The notes under the pieces are model-generated. The model did no database searches. It saw only the letters and a program-made list of their open reading frames with translations, and had not been told where the DNA came from. A program made the position numbers and the translations under genes. A DNA stretch of 34,543 bases from Acidimicrobiaceae bacterium. Its GTDB lineage: Bacteria > Actinomycetota > Acidimicrobiia > Acidimicrobiales > RAAP-2. Shown piece after piece: positions 15,407 to 23,218 of the stretch; position 1 is the first letter of the stretch; each line of letters begins with the position of its first letter. The stretch lies in NCBI GenBank assembly GCA_003133545.1, contig PKYA01000081.1, positions 22,106 to 56,648 of the forward strand, in the 5' to 3' direction.

Positions 15407-16384
15407 ATGAGCCCAACGGAGAGTACGGACACGCGAGACAGCCGAACCAGAGAGCGCGTGAGCCTTCGGGCACGATCAGCCATGGTGGCATTCGCCACCG
15501 CGGCGCTGGCGGCAGCCGGGTGTACGGGGGTCAGCACGGCCGGAGCCAGCACATCGAAGGTGATCAACGGCATCGGCGCGGAGAACGAGTACGCCAACGT
15601 GCTCGGGCAGATCGGTGGGCAGTATGTGCACGTCTCGTCGATCCTCAATAACCCCAACACCGATCCCCACACGTTTGAATCCAGCCCGAGCGTGGCCGCT
15701 GAGGTAAGCGCCGCCGAGCTGATCGTGCAGAACGGGGTGGGCTACGACACGTTCATGAACAAGATCGAGTCGGCGTCACCCAACTCGCACCGCAAGGTGA
15801 TCGTGGCCCAAAACGTGCTCGGCCTGCCGACGAACACGCCGAACCCGCATTTGTGGTACGACCCGAAGACAATGCCGGCGGTCGCTGCAGTGATGGCGTC
15901 TGACCTCTCCGCGCTTCAGCCGGGTCACGCGTCGTACTTCCGAAGCAACCTGGCCAAGTTCAATGCCTCCCTGACACCACTGCACAATGCCATCGCCGCC
16001 TTCAAGGCCAAGTACGCAGGGACGACCGTGGCAACGACCGAGCCGGTCGCCGACTACCTGCTCACGGCCATGGGGATGAACAACCTCACGCCATTCCGGT
16101 TCCAGGCCGACATCATGAACGGCGTCGACCCGGCTCCGCAGGACATCACCTTGGAAAGCGGGTTCTTCACCAAACATCAGGTAAAGGTGTTCTGCTACAA
16201 CCAGCAGGTCATCGATACCCTGACCACCTCCATCCGTGAGACGGCTCTCAAGGCCGGGGTGCCCGTGGTGGGCGTGTACGAGACAATGCCCACGCCGGGC
16301 TACGATTTCCAGACCTGGATGCTCGCCGAGGTGAACGCCATCAAGAAGGCGATCACCACGGGCGCTTCCACCCAGAAGCTGTGA
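15407..16384 (+). CDS. znuA: Zinc/manganese ABC transporter, metal-binding lipoprotein (ZnuA/TroA family)
   Basis: 325-residue cluster A-I solute-binding lipoprotein with a lipobox ending at Cys39 (LAAAGC). Expected metal ligands are His88 (DPHTFE), His148 (NPHLWYDP), Glu212 (TTEPVADY) and Glu292 (VYETMP). ZnuA proteins usually carry a His/Asp-rich loop before the NPHLW segment; here that segment is only GLPTNTPNPHLW, with no His-rich loop. The His-rich protein encoded 400 bp away may compensate (inference). The ATG at 15407 abuts a predicted promoter; a GTG at 15458 would give a more standard signal peptide and is a real alternative. It overlaps znuC by 4 bp (GTGA). Confidence 0.9.
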   Translation: MSPTESTDTRDSRTRERVSLRARSAMVAFATAALAAAGCTGVSTAGASTSKVINGIGAENEYANVLGQIGGQYVHVSSILNNPNTDPHTFESSPSVAAEVSAAELIVQNGVGYDTFMNKIESASPNSHRKVIVAQNVLGLPTNTPNPHLWYDPKTMPAVAAVMASDLSALQPGHASYFRSNLAKFNASLTPLHNAIAAFKAKYAGTTVATTEPVADYLLTAMGMNNLTPFRFQADIMNGVDPAPQDITLESGFFTKHQVKVFCYNQQVIDTLTTSIRETALKAGVPVVGVYETMPTPGYDFQTWMLAEVNAIKKAITTGASTQKL

Positions 16385-17259
16385 CCACGACGATGCCTCG
16401 TACCTCAGCGGCCCGAACGCCCCGCGATCACGCCGACACCGCAGAGGTCCTCGAGGTCGACCATGTGAGCGTGTCGTTGGGGGGCCGCCAGATCCTCGAC
16501 AACGTCAGCTTTACGGTGGGTGCGGGGGAGTTCACCGGCTTGATCGGTTCGAACGGAGCCGGCAAGACGACCTTGCTGCGGGTCATCCTCGGCCTGCAGC
16601 ATCCCGGTGCAGGGCGAGTCCTTCTCTCCGGTCGGGCGCGCCGGCGGCGGACAGCGTCGGTTGGCTACGTCCCCCAGAAGGTGCTGCTCGACCCCGACAC
16701 TCCGATGCGCGCCCGTGACCTCGTCGGCCTGGGTCTTGACGGTCAGCGATTCGGAATGCCACTTCCTTCCGCCACGCGCCGAGCGAAGGTGGACGAGATG
16801 TTGAAGGCGGTCGACGCCGAGCGCTTCGCCGACGCCAGGATCGGGAACCTCTCGGGCGGCGAGCAGCAGCGCGTCCTGATCGCCCATGCCCTGATCGCCC
16901 GACCCCGGCTGCTGCTCCTCGACGAGCCATTGGCCAATCTGGACCTTCGCTCAGGCCAGGAGATCATCGCGCTGCTCCATGGCATCGCGGTCGAACATCG
17001 TATCGCCATCCTGCTATCCGCCCACGAGATGAATGCTCTTCTGCCGGTCATGAACCGCGTCGTGTACCTCGCCGGAGGACGAGCGGCGGCCGGGACGACC
17101 GATGAGGTGGTCCGCTCCGATGTCCTGACCGGGCTCTACGGCCATCATGTCGACGTGCTCCGTGTGCATGGGCGCGTCATCGTCGTTGCCGGCCCCCAGT
17201 TCGAATCAGATGACGCCTCCGAGCCGGATGGTCATGATCCCATCATTCACGTGAGCTGA
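16381..17259 (+). CDS. znuC: Zinc/manganese ABC transporter ATPase (ZnuC family)
   Basis: 292 residues, cytoplasmic ATPase of the metal importer. Walker A GSNGAGKT (56-63), Q-loop VPQK, signature LSGGEQQR (157-164), Walker B LLLLDEP (177-183) and the switch histidine in SAHEM. A C-terminal extension of about 40 residues beyond the core is slightly His/Asp-containing. The GTG start overlaps the znuA stop; znuB follows after 2 bp, so znuA-C-B are coupled. Confidence 0.93.
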   Translation: MTTTMPRTSAARTPRDHADTAEVLEVDHVSVSLGGRQILDNVSFTVGAGEFTGLIGSNGAGKTTLLRVILGLQHPGAGRVLLSGRARRRRTASVGYVPQKVLLDPDTPMRARDLVGLGLDGQRFGMPLPSATRRAKVDEMLKAVDAERFADARIGNLSGGEQQRVLIAHALIARPRLLLLDEPLANLDLRSGQEIIALLHGIAVEHRIAILLSAHEMNALLPVMNRVVYLAGGRAAAGTTDEVVRSDVLTGLYGHHVDVLRVHGRVIVVAGPQFESDDASEPDGHDPIIHVS

Positions 17260-17261
17260 TT

Positions 17262-18236
17262 GTGCACTGGGTCTTCGAGCCGGGGTTCTTCTCCAGCGAA
17301 CCGGTCCACGTGGCGTTGGTCATCGGAGGGATCGCGGCCGTGGTCTCCGCCGTCGTCGGTGTGTTCACTGTGCTGCGCGGACAGTCCTTCGCCGGCCACG
17401 CGCTCACAGACGTGTCGACGGCCGGCGGGTCGGGGGCCCTCTTGGTCGGGATCAGCCCGCTCCTTGGGTTCGTCGGATTCGGGCTCCTCGGCGCCGGGGC
17501 CATGGACGCCATTGGTGTACAGCGGGTCAGGGGCCGGGACCTGGCCACCGGGATCGTCCTCGGCGCGGCCACCGGTCTCGCCGCGTTGTTTCTCTTCCTC
17601 GACACGACCTCGGGAGCCACCACGGGGGCCACTCAACAGATCCTGTTCGGATCGATCTTCACTCTCGATCCCTCAGAGATCCCCATCGTCGTCGTGTTCA
17701 GCATCGTGGCCGTCGGCATGATCGCCGCGCTGTACCGTCCCCTGCTGCTGGCCTCGACCGACACCGACTTGGCCGCCGCCCGCGGGGTCCCCGTTCGACT
17801 CGTTGCGCTGGGATTCATGGCCGCGCTGGCCGTCGCCGTTGGCCTCTCAGCGCTGGCCATCGGGGCGATTCTCTCGACGGCACTGTTGATCGGCCCCGCC
17901 GCCACCGCGTTGCGTCTGACGAACCGAATCGGCGCCGCCTTGGTCGCTGCCGTGGTCATCGGCGTCGGTGTCACCTGGCTCGGGGTCCTCCTGTCCTACG
18001 ACAGCTACTACTGGGTCTCCGACCAGAACGCCGTCCCGGTGAGCTCTCTCATCGTCGGCCTCGTCTTCGTCGCCTACCTCCTCTCCGGCCTGCCCGCCAT
18101 CCGGCGGCTCACCGGCCGCCGAACTGTGATGGTCGTCACCGAAGCCGAGGAGGCGCGGTTGAGGGGGCAGCGCGTCTCGTCTCGAGCAGCGGTCCGATCG
18201 GACGGCGATAGTCCCAGGAGCCGGCGTGTTCTCTAG
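17262..18236 (+). CDS. znuB: Zinc/manganese ABC transporter permease, ABC-3 family (first copy)
   Basis: 324 residues, inner-membrane permease with about eight to nine helices. N-terminal VLRGQSFAGHALTDVSTAGG is the ABC-3 signature region; LYRPLLLASTDTDLAAARGVPVRL is the cytoplasmic loop that contacts ZnuC. A charged C-terminal tail of about 45 residues contains many Arg. GTG start 2 bp after znuC; its end overlaps the next permease by 11 bp. Confidence 0.92.
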   Translation: MHWVFEPGFFSSEPVHVALVIGGIAAVVSAVVGVFTVLRGQSFAGHALTDVSTAGGSGALLVGISPLLGFVGFGLLGAGAMDAIGVQRVRGRDLATGIVLGAATGLAALFLFLDTTSGATTGATQQILFGSIFTLDPSEIPIVVVFSIVAVGMIAALYRPLLLASTDTDLAAARGVPVRLVALGFMAALAVAVGLSALAIGAILSTALLIGPAATALRLTNRIGAALVAAVVIGVGVTWLGVLLSYDSYYWVSDQNAVPVSSLIVGLVFVAYLLSGLPAIRRLTGRRTVMVVTEAEEARLRGQRVSSRAAVRSDGDSPRSRRVL

Positions 18237-19077
18237 TTTCATGACCAACGCCTGGATCGTGGCCACGATCGTGGCACCGGTTGCCGGCGTGGTTGGGTTC
18301 TTCGTGGTGTTGCGCGGTGCCGCCTTCCCAGCCCATGCCATCCCCAACAGCGCCTTCGCCGGGGCGGCAGCCGCCAATGTCTTCGGCTTCAGCGCGCTGC
18401 TCGGCCTGGGGGCCTTTGCGGCGGCGGCCGCATTCGGCATCGCCACACTCGGTCGACGGGGTCGCAACGACGCCGTCACCGCCCTGATCCTGGTTCTCGG
18501 GCTCGCGATCGGAGCAGTTTTTCTCAGCAGTTCGAGCGAGTACGAGCCACAGCTCTATTCGCTGCTCTTCGGCGAGGTCCTCGGGGTCTCGACAACGGAG
18601 CTTTGGCCCGTGGCCGGGCTCGCGTTGGGCTGCATCGTGGCCACGCTCTTCCTCTACCGACCGCTCTTGTTGGCCTCGACCGTGCCCGACGTCGCAGAAG
18701 CCAGGGGCGTGTCGCGCTACGGCATGGAGCTTGCGTTCCTGCTGGTGCTGGCGGCAGCTACGGCGATGACCGTGCCGGTGGTGGGCGCACTCTTGATCTT
18801 CTCGCTCATGATCGGCCCGCCGGCCGCCGCCCGCGCCCTTACGGATCGCCCCCCTCTCGCCATCGTGCTGTCCGTCTGCATCGCGCTCGTGACGGTGTGG
18901 GTCGCTATCGCCAGCTCGTATCAAACCAACTGGCCCATCGGGTTCTTCGTCGGCGCATTCGGAGCCTTTGACTACGGGGTTGGACGGGTGTGGGCCGCGG
19001 GGAGACGGTCGCGTACCGTTCGCAAGCGTGGTCGCGAAGGTGACGCGCCTATCGACCCGTCCATGGTGATGGCCTGA
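18226..19077 (+). CDS. Zinc/manganese ABC transporter permease, ABC-3 family (second copy)
   Basis: 283 residues, a paralogue of the preceding permease: VVLRGAAFPAHAIPNSAFAG matches its signature region and LYRPLLLASTVPDVAEARGVSRYGM its coupling loop. Most ZnuABC systems have one permease gene that homodimerises. Two distinct permeases after one ATPase suggest a heterodimer, as in some Mn/Zn systems (for example the TroC-TroD and MtsC-type arrangements). The GTG start lies inside the previous gene. Confidence 0.9.
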   Translation: MFSSFMTNAWIVATIVAPVAGVVGFFVVLRGAAFPAHAIPNSAFAGAAAANVFGFSALLGLGAFAAAAAFGIATLGRRGRNDAVTALILVLGLAIGAVFLSSSSEYEPQLYSLLFGEVLGVSTTELWPVAGLALGCIVATLFLYRPLLLASTVPDVAEARGVSRYGMELAFLLVLAAATAMTVPVVGALLIFSLMIGPPAAARALTDRPPLAIVLSVCIALVTVWVAIASSYQTNWPIGFFVGAFGAFDYGVGRVWAAGRRSRTVRKRGREGDAPIDPSMVMA

Positions 19078-19116
19078 CACAGGACCTCTCGGCGACAGGC
19101 GCGTTACGGTGCCACA

Positions 19117-19659
19117 GTGATCGCGTTGCTCCTGGTCGCGTTGTCGGTGGGCCTGGACAACTTCGCTGCTGCCACGGCTCTCGGCATCTCCGGGGTCGAC
19201 GGCAGATTGCGCCTTCGGGTCGCCCTGGTCTTCGGGATGTTCGAAGGCGTCATGCCGGTCCTCGGCCTCTTGCTCGGACGCTCCGTGGCCCATGCTTTGG
19301 GCGGCACCGCGAAACCCGCGGCGGGCGGGCTGCTCGGAGTCGCTGGTGCGTACGCACTCGTGACCGCCATGCTCCCGGATCGAGGATCTCATCAGACCCG
19401 GGAGCTCACCACGCGACGGCTCATCGTGATCGGCGCGGCGCTGAGTGTCGACAACCTCGTCATCGGTTTCGCCCTTGGCGCCTATCACGTCAACTTTCTC
19501 GTCGCCGCGCTCGTCATCGCAGCGGTCAGCGTGGCGCTCTCCTTGCTTGGATTGGAGATCGGGGGGCGCCTCGGAGCTCGTCTCGGGCGGCGCAGCGAGC
19601 TCCTAGGTGGGGTCGTACTCGTGGCCGTCGGGGTGGCCGTCGGGGTGGGCTTGCTCTAG
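19117..19659 (+). CDS. MntP-like manganese/divalent-cation exporter
   Basis: 180 residues, six predicted helices in two similar halves. Each half has the MntP-type acidic motif: ALSVGLDNFAAATALG near the N-terminus and ALSVDNLVIGFALG in the middle, with conserved Asp-Asn. MntP (formerly DUF204) expels Mn2+ in E. coli. Sitting 39 bp after the second zinc permease on the same strand, it could drain Mn2+ or another metal co-imported by the ABC system (inference). GTG start without a strong ribosome-binding site. I see no yybP-ykoY riboswitch-like leader, which often precedes mntP. Confidence 0.82.
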   Translation: MIALLLVALSVGLDNFAAATALGISGVDGRLRLRVALVFGMFEGVMPVLGLLLGRSVAHALGGTAKPAAGGLLGVAGAYALVTAMLPDRGSHQTRELTTRRLIVIGAALSVDNLVIGFALGAYHVNFLVAALVIAAVSVALSLLGLEIGGRLGARLGRRSELLGGVVLVAVGVAVGVGLL

Positions 19660-19744
19660 AACTTCTCCCTCTCCGGAACTCCGGTCATCATGTGTCCGGC
19701 CAGTCATTCGAATACGAACCGTTCGCAGAAAAAGGAGCCACCCC

Positions 19745-20221
19745 ATGCCAGACGATGACATCTACGATTATGTCCCCCACCGCCGGACGCAAGAGAAGCT
19801 CGCCGGGAGCGACAAACCCGTCACGGTTGCTGCCCAGCTTCCGACGGGCAACACCATGGCCCGGTTCAATGCATGGTTTGCCGTCAAGGTGACCAGGGGG
19901 GTGGGAACCATGTGGTGTGCCTACGCCTTCGCCGCGCTGGCCTTGATCAGCCTTCCCGAGGCCATCAAGAGTCACAGCGCGGTCACTCTCGTGTCCTGGA
20001 TCTCTCAGACCTTTCTCCAGTTGGTGCTGCTGTCTGTGATCATCGTCGGCCAAAACGTACTGGCGGCCGCCGCAGACAAACGATCCGAGGCGACCTACAA
20101 CGATGCCGACGCGGTCCTTCACGAGGCTGTGAAGATCCAAGACCACTTGGCGGCGCAGGACCAGGTGCTCAGCGACCTCTTGACCAAGTTGGCCAGGGTG
20201 GAGGCACAATCGGCCTCATGA
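19745..20221 (+). CDS. Small two-helix membrane protein (DUF1003-like)
   Basis: 158 residues; the ATG at 19745 follows a clear AAGGAG. A hydrophilic N-terminus of about 45 residues precedes ARFNAWFAVKVTRGVGTMW, then two membrane helices (about 58-75 and 84-107) ending in QLVLLSVIIVGQN. A helical, charged C-terminus follows (DKRSEATYNDADAVLHEAVKIQDHL). The layout, two helices with ...SxxxQN before a coiled helix, resembles DUF1003 membrane proteins. Function unknown. Converges on the YjbR-like gene 19 bp away. Confidence 0.75.
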   Translation: MPDDDIYDYVPHRRTQEKLAGSDKPVTVAAQLPTGNTMARFNAWFAVKVTRGVGTMWCAYAFAALALISLPEAIKSHSAVTLVSWISQTFLQLVLLSVIIVGQNVLAAAADKRSEATYNDADAVLHEAVKIQDHLAAQDQVLSDLLTKLARVEAQSAS

Positions 20222-20240
20222 GCGCGTCCGGCTCCGGTGA

Positions 20241-20651
20241 CTATTTCTGCTCGGGCATATGGGTGCGGAGCCAGGCGTTCGCTCGAGACGTCGACGCGCG
20301 AGCGAGCCATGCGTCCTGAATGACCTCGGCGAGCTCCTGGCGCGCCAAACGGCCGACCTGGCTGGCCCGCAACAGCACCGATGGGTGGCCGTCAAAATGC
20401 GGCGTTGTGAAGAACGGCGACGACTCGTCGCGGACCAACGCCTCTTTGTCTGCTTCGGAGGGCACCCAGAACACGATGACATCGGGGTAGCTTTCGCCGC
20501 TGGCTGGATCGGTCGCATCGGGTCTCGGATTGCGGAAGAACACGAAGGATTTTCCGCCCACCTGATAAACCGGGTTGTCACCGGACCCGGTGGAGACGGT
20601 GACGTTGGGCATGCCCAGAGCCACGTCGTGAACGTCGTCGATGCGAGCCAT
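20241..20651 (-). CDS. YjbR/MmcQ-like protein
   Basis: 136 residues from the ATG at 20651; a GTG at 20669 would add six (PKKER). Family-typical elements: MARIDDVHDVALGMPNVT at the N-terminus, YQVGGKSFVFF in the first strands, DVIVFWVPSEADKEALV, FFTTPHFDGHPSVLL and QELAEVIQDAWLARA at the end. The fold is the CyaY-like YjbR domain. It is often labelled DNA-binding, but the role is unproven. Confidence 0.85.
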   Translation of the reverse strand: MARIDDVHDVALGMPNVTVSTGSGDNPVYQVGGKSFVFFRNPRPDATDPASGESYPDVIVFWVPSEADKEALVRDESSPFFTTPHFDGHPSVLLRASQVGRLARQELAEVIQDAWLARASTSRANAWLRTHMPEQK

Positions 20652-20774
20652 GCGCTCTTTTTTTGGCACCGTCGAATTTTCGCATGGAATGTCGGTGTCC
20701 CTGACAAATCTTCGAGCCCGGAATCGAGCTGAGCGGGCGCGCCGGTACGCTCAAGTCACTGGAAGGAGACCACG

Positions 20775-21412
20775 ATGGCCGAGCGGTTCGACCGCGCATT
20801 CTGGGACGACCGCTACCGTTCGAGATCGGCGCTCTGGAGTGGGAGCCCCAACCGCCACTTGATGGCCGAGGCCGAGGACCTGGTGCCGGGCACCGCGCTC
20901 GACGTCGGTGCCGGAGAAGGGGCCGACGCCATCTGGCTCGCCGGCCGGGGCTGGCGAGCCACGGCGGTCGACATATCGGGTGTGGCCCTCGAGCGGGCGG
21001 CGCGAACGCCACGGAGGCAGGCGACGACATCGCCGGGCGCATCGCGTGGGTCGAGCGAGACATCACCGCATGGGAACCGCCGCCGGGGGAGTACGACCTG
21101 GTCAGTGCGCAGTACATGCACCTCCCCCCGTCCCAGCGGCTGTCCTTGTTCGAGGGTCTCGCGCACTCGGTCGTCCCGGGCGGCACTCTCCTCATCGTGG
21201 CGCACCATTCCTCGGACCTTCACACCACCGCCGGTCGGCCGCACATGCCCGAGCTGTTCTACAGCGCTGAGGAGATCGCCACCTCCCTGGACCCCGAAGC
21301 CTGGGACATCATGACCAACGCCGCCGTCGGGCGCTCCGCTACCGACCCCGAAGGATGCGCCATCACCGTGCACGACACCGTGTTCCGCGCCCGGCGCCGC
21401 GGCCAGGTGTAG
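20775..21412 (+). pseudogene. Class I SAM-dependent methyltransferase, frameshifted
   Basis: Reads as MAERFDRAFWDDRYRSR..., with SAM-binding motif I ALDVGAGEGADAIWLA and motif II WRATAVDISGVALERAA, up to about 21000. The protein then continues in another frame as NATEAGDDIAGRIAWVERDI, EPPPGEYDLVSAQYMHLPP and GGTLLIVAHHSSD to the stop at 21412. The frame change maps to the GGGCGGCGCGAAC stretch (about 20995-21008) and equals loss of one base. Restored, it would be about 212 residues, a normal length for TehB-like small methyltransferases. Both halves look otherwise undamaged, so this is a very recent mutation or a sequencing error in a GC run. The start has GGAAGGAG upstream. Confidence 0.85.
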
Positions 21413-21440
21413 GGCTCGGAACGGTCCGGACAATGGCCGC

Positions 21441-21908
21441 TCAGGCCACGGCCATGGCCGCCAGAAATGACGCGAATGCGATTGCCGCCGCCCAGGTCCG
21501 CACCGTGTCGAGCCGCTCCCACCGCTTGAGCAGTGTTCTCCAATGTTCGGGGGGCGCTCCGGGCTGCCAGGCGAGGACGGCGCTGTTGATCGGCACCGTC
21601 CCCCAGAATGTGGCGAGAGCCCACGCGGCGATGGCCGCGATTCCCGCACCGCGCCAGGCAAGCCCGGGTCCGGCGCCATCCACAACGATGACGACGAGCG
21701 CGGAGATCGCGCTGAGGAGAAAGACAGCCGCCACGCGGACTCTCATCTGGTAGATCAAGGCCTGGCGAAGCTCGATCTGCGGCCGTTCCTCGAGCGACGA
21801 GAGCGGGGCCCGCACTCCATAGCGGACGACGAACTCCGTCCCGGCGAGGATCCCCGCGAAGAAGAGATTGACGAACCCCACGATCAGGTGGCTCGCGGCT
21901 TGCGGCAT
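21441..21908 (-). CDS. DUF1772-like four-helix membrane protein
   Basis: 155 residues, four predicted helices. The spacing of LFFAGILAGTEFVVRYG, QIELRQALIYQMRVRVA, the TFWGTVPINSAVLAW segment and RWERLDTVRTWAA matches the DUF1772 (anthrone-oxygenase-like) family. Substrate or function unknown. The ATG coincides with the expected transcription start of a well-formed promoter, so the mRNA is probably leaderless. Divergent from cutA. Confidence 0.78.
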   Translation of the reverse strand: MPQAASHLIVGFVNLFFAGILAGTEFVVRYGVRAPLSSLEERPQIELRQALIYQMRVRVAAVFLLSAISALVVIVVDGAGPGLAWRGAGIAAIAAWALATFWGTVPINSAVLAWQPGAPPEHWRTLLKRWERLDTVRTWAAAIAFASFLAAMAVA

Positions 21909-21944
21909 GCTAACTATTATCTGTGGTTAGCTAAACTTTAGCAA
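21909..21944 (-). promoter_or_regulatory. Predicted promoter and operator of the DUF1772-like gene
   Basis: Minus strand: TTGCTA (21939-21944), exactly 17 bp, GATAAT (21916-21921), then 7 nt to the ATG. An inverted repeat GCTAAC-N11-GTTAGC (21909-21931) overlaps the -10 and the start codon, with a further TTAGCTAA palindrome in the spacer. Together they resemble a repressor-controlled (for example TetR- or MarR-type) leaderless promoter. The repressor is not in the window. Confidence 0.62.
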
Positions 21945-21981
21945 GCACAGATGGATGGAAGCGAGACCGGGAGGAGTCAGC

Positions 21982-22305
21982 GTGCGCCATGTACAGATTC
22001 AGTTCGCGATCGACGACGCGGCGACGGCCGACGCCATCGTCGAAGGCCTCCTCCGGGGGCATCTCGTGGCGTGCGGCCAGCGCACCGGCCCGATTTCCAG
22101 CCATTACTGGTGGGAGGGGGCGCTCGAGCGGTCCGAGGAGTGGCTCGTGCTCCTGAAGACGAGGGCCGACCTCGCGGCCGCTGTCGTCGAGGCGATCGTG
22201 GAACGCCACCCCTACGAAATCCCCGAGGTCCTGGTGCTCGATGTCGCCGGTGGATCGGCGCGCTATCTGGAGTGGGTTGACGGCAGTACCGCGCAACGCC
22301 AGTAG
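21982..22305 (+). CDS. cutA: CutA1-family divalent cation tolerance protein
   Basis: 107 residues from the GTG at 21982, preceded by GGGAGGAG; the ATG at 21955 is less likely. Core family sequence: VACGQRTGPISSHYWWEG, LERSEEWLVLLKTR and HPYEIPEVLVLDV. CutA1 proteins form very stable trimers and bind Cu2+ in vitro; the physiological role is debated. Divergent from the DUF1772-like gene, sharing a short AT-rich intergenic region. Confidence 0.95.
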   Translation: MRHVQIQFAIDDAATADAIVEGLLRGHLVACGQRTGPISSHYWWEGALERSEEWLVLLKTRADLAAAVVEAIVERHPYEIPEVLVLDVAGGSARYLEWVDGSTAQRQ

Positions 22306-22431
22306 CACCGGCTGCTCCGCATCGGAGAATTGGGCTGGCGTTGAGGTGGCGTAGTGACGGCCGTGTCTACCGTTGCGCACCATTGATCCCTGTCCGGCAG
22401 GGACACGATTTGAGAACGGGGTGCGTGAGTG

Positions 22432-22809
22432 ATGGTCCTTTTTGGATTCCGGCGCAGGTCGTCGAGATTGGCCACCATCTTTGCGATGTGCGGGTACTGC
22501 CGGACCCCTTCGGCGCACGCGCTGACCCGGAGGCGGCGGTACTTCACCCTGTTCTTCGTTCCGATCATCCCCATGGGGGCAAAGCACTTCACGTCGTGCA
22601 CGATGTGCGGCACGACCTCCCGCATCTCAAAAGAGGCATCGGATCACTACCTGTTCCTCCTCAACAACGCGCCGAAGTCGCCGAGTGCGCCGCCCGCCGA
22701 GGAATTCTCATTCGCCGGTGCCCCGGGCCCGGCTTCGGATGGGCAGCGGGGCGAGGACTCCATGGATTCGCCGGCTACCAGTTCGAGGGAGTCCCACTCC
22801 CAGTCCTGA
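22432..22809 (+). CDS. Zinc-ribbon protein
   Basis: 125 residues. FGFRRRSSRLATIFAMCGYCRTPSAHALTRRRRYFTLFF carries the first Cys pair (CGYC). KHFTSCTMCGTTSRISKEASDHYL carries the second (CTMC). Together they make a four-Cys zinc ribbon around a short hydrophobic stretch (FFVPIIPMG). The C-terminal 55 residues are Ser/Pro/Ala-rich and probably disordered. Common in actinobacteria, function unknown. A GTG one codon earlier is also possible. Confidence 0.78.
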   Translation: MVLFGFRRRSSRLATIFAMCGYCRTPSAHALTRRRRYFTLFFVPIIPMGAKHFTSCTMCGTTSRISKEASDHYLFLLNNAPKSPSAPPAEEFSFAGAPGPASDGQRGEDSMDSPATSSRESHSQS

Positions 22810-23218
22810 TTCGTCACGGTCGTCCTTCGGCACGCGTCGAGGGATGGGCGTAGGGAATTGCGAACCCCACCATTCACTCGCGTCACTCGCGCTGGCATTC
22901 CAGCAATCGCAATGATGGCGAATATGCGGACCGCGGGTCCCTTTCGGACGGAACAAATGAGGAGAGAGCTCGACCTCTGAGGTAGTCCGGAGCGAGGTGG
23001 CGCGCTCGGCTCGCCGCTGCCGAGCAGCCTCGGAAAACGAGCCTTTTCGTACGATGCGCCGTACCGACCCTTCACGCGGCCGCGACGTCCCCCGGTCAAA
23101 TCGATCCTATGGTTAGATGTCGCTCTGGCATTGGTGCGTAATTGACGCCAACCGGGTATACAAGCGTGATCGCGACGGATTCGCTTCCGCGCTGAGGCGA
23201 GTCAGAAGGGGGGAGACG
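22810..23218. other. Non-coding stretch before the Liv-type transporter
   Basis: About 410 bp with no supported gene on either strand; open frames here lack starts, ribosome-binding sites and recognisable sequence. It contains a hairpin at 23004-23025 and must hold the promoter of the transporter genes, but I could not identify a convincing -35/-10 pair. Confidence 0.5.
23004..23025 (+). terminator. Hairpin downstream of the zinc-ribbon gene
   Basis: Perfect 7-bp stem GCTCGGC / GCCGAGC with an 8-nt loop. A weaker CTCG-GAAAA-CGAG hairpin and CCTTTTCG follow within 30 bp. It is a plausible terminator for the upstream gene, 195 bp after its stop. Confidence 0.35.

Noticed and set aside
18136-19488. 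450-codon open frame antisense to the second zinc permease and the MntP-like gene
   Set aside because: Composition is charged and low-complexity, and it overlaps two well-supported membrane protein genes; a third-position GC shadow.
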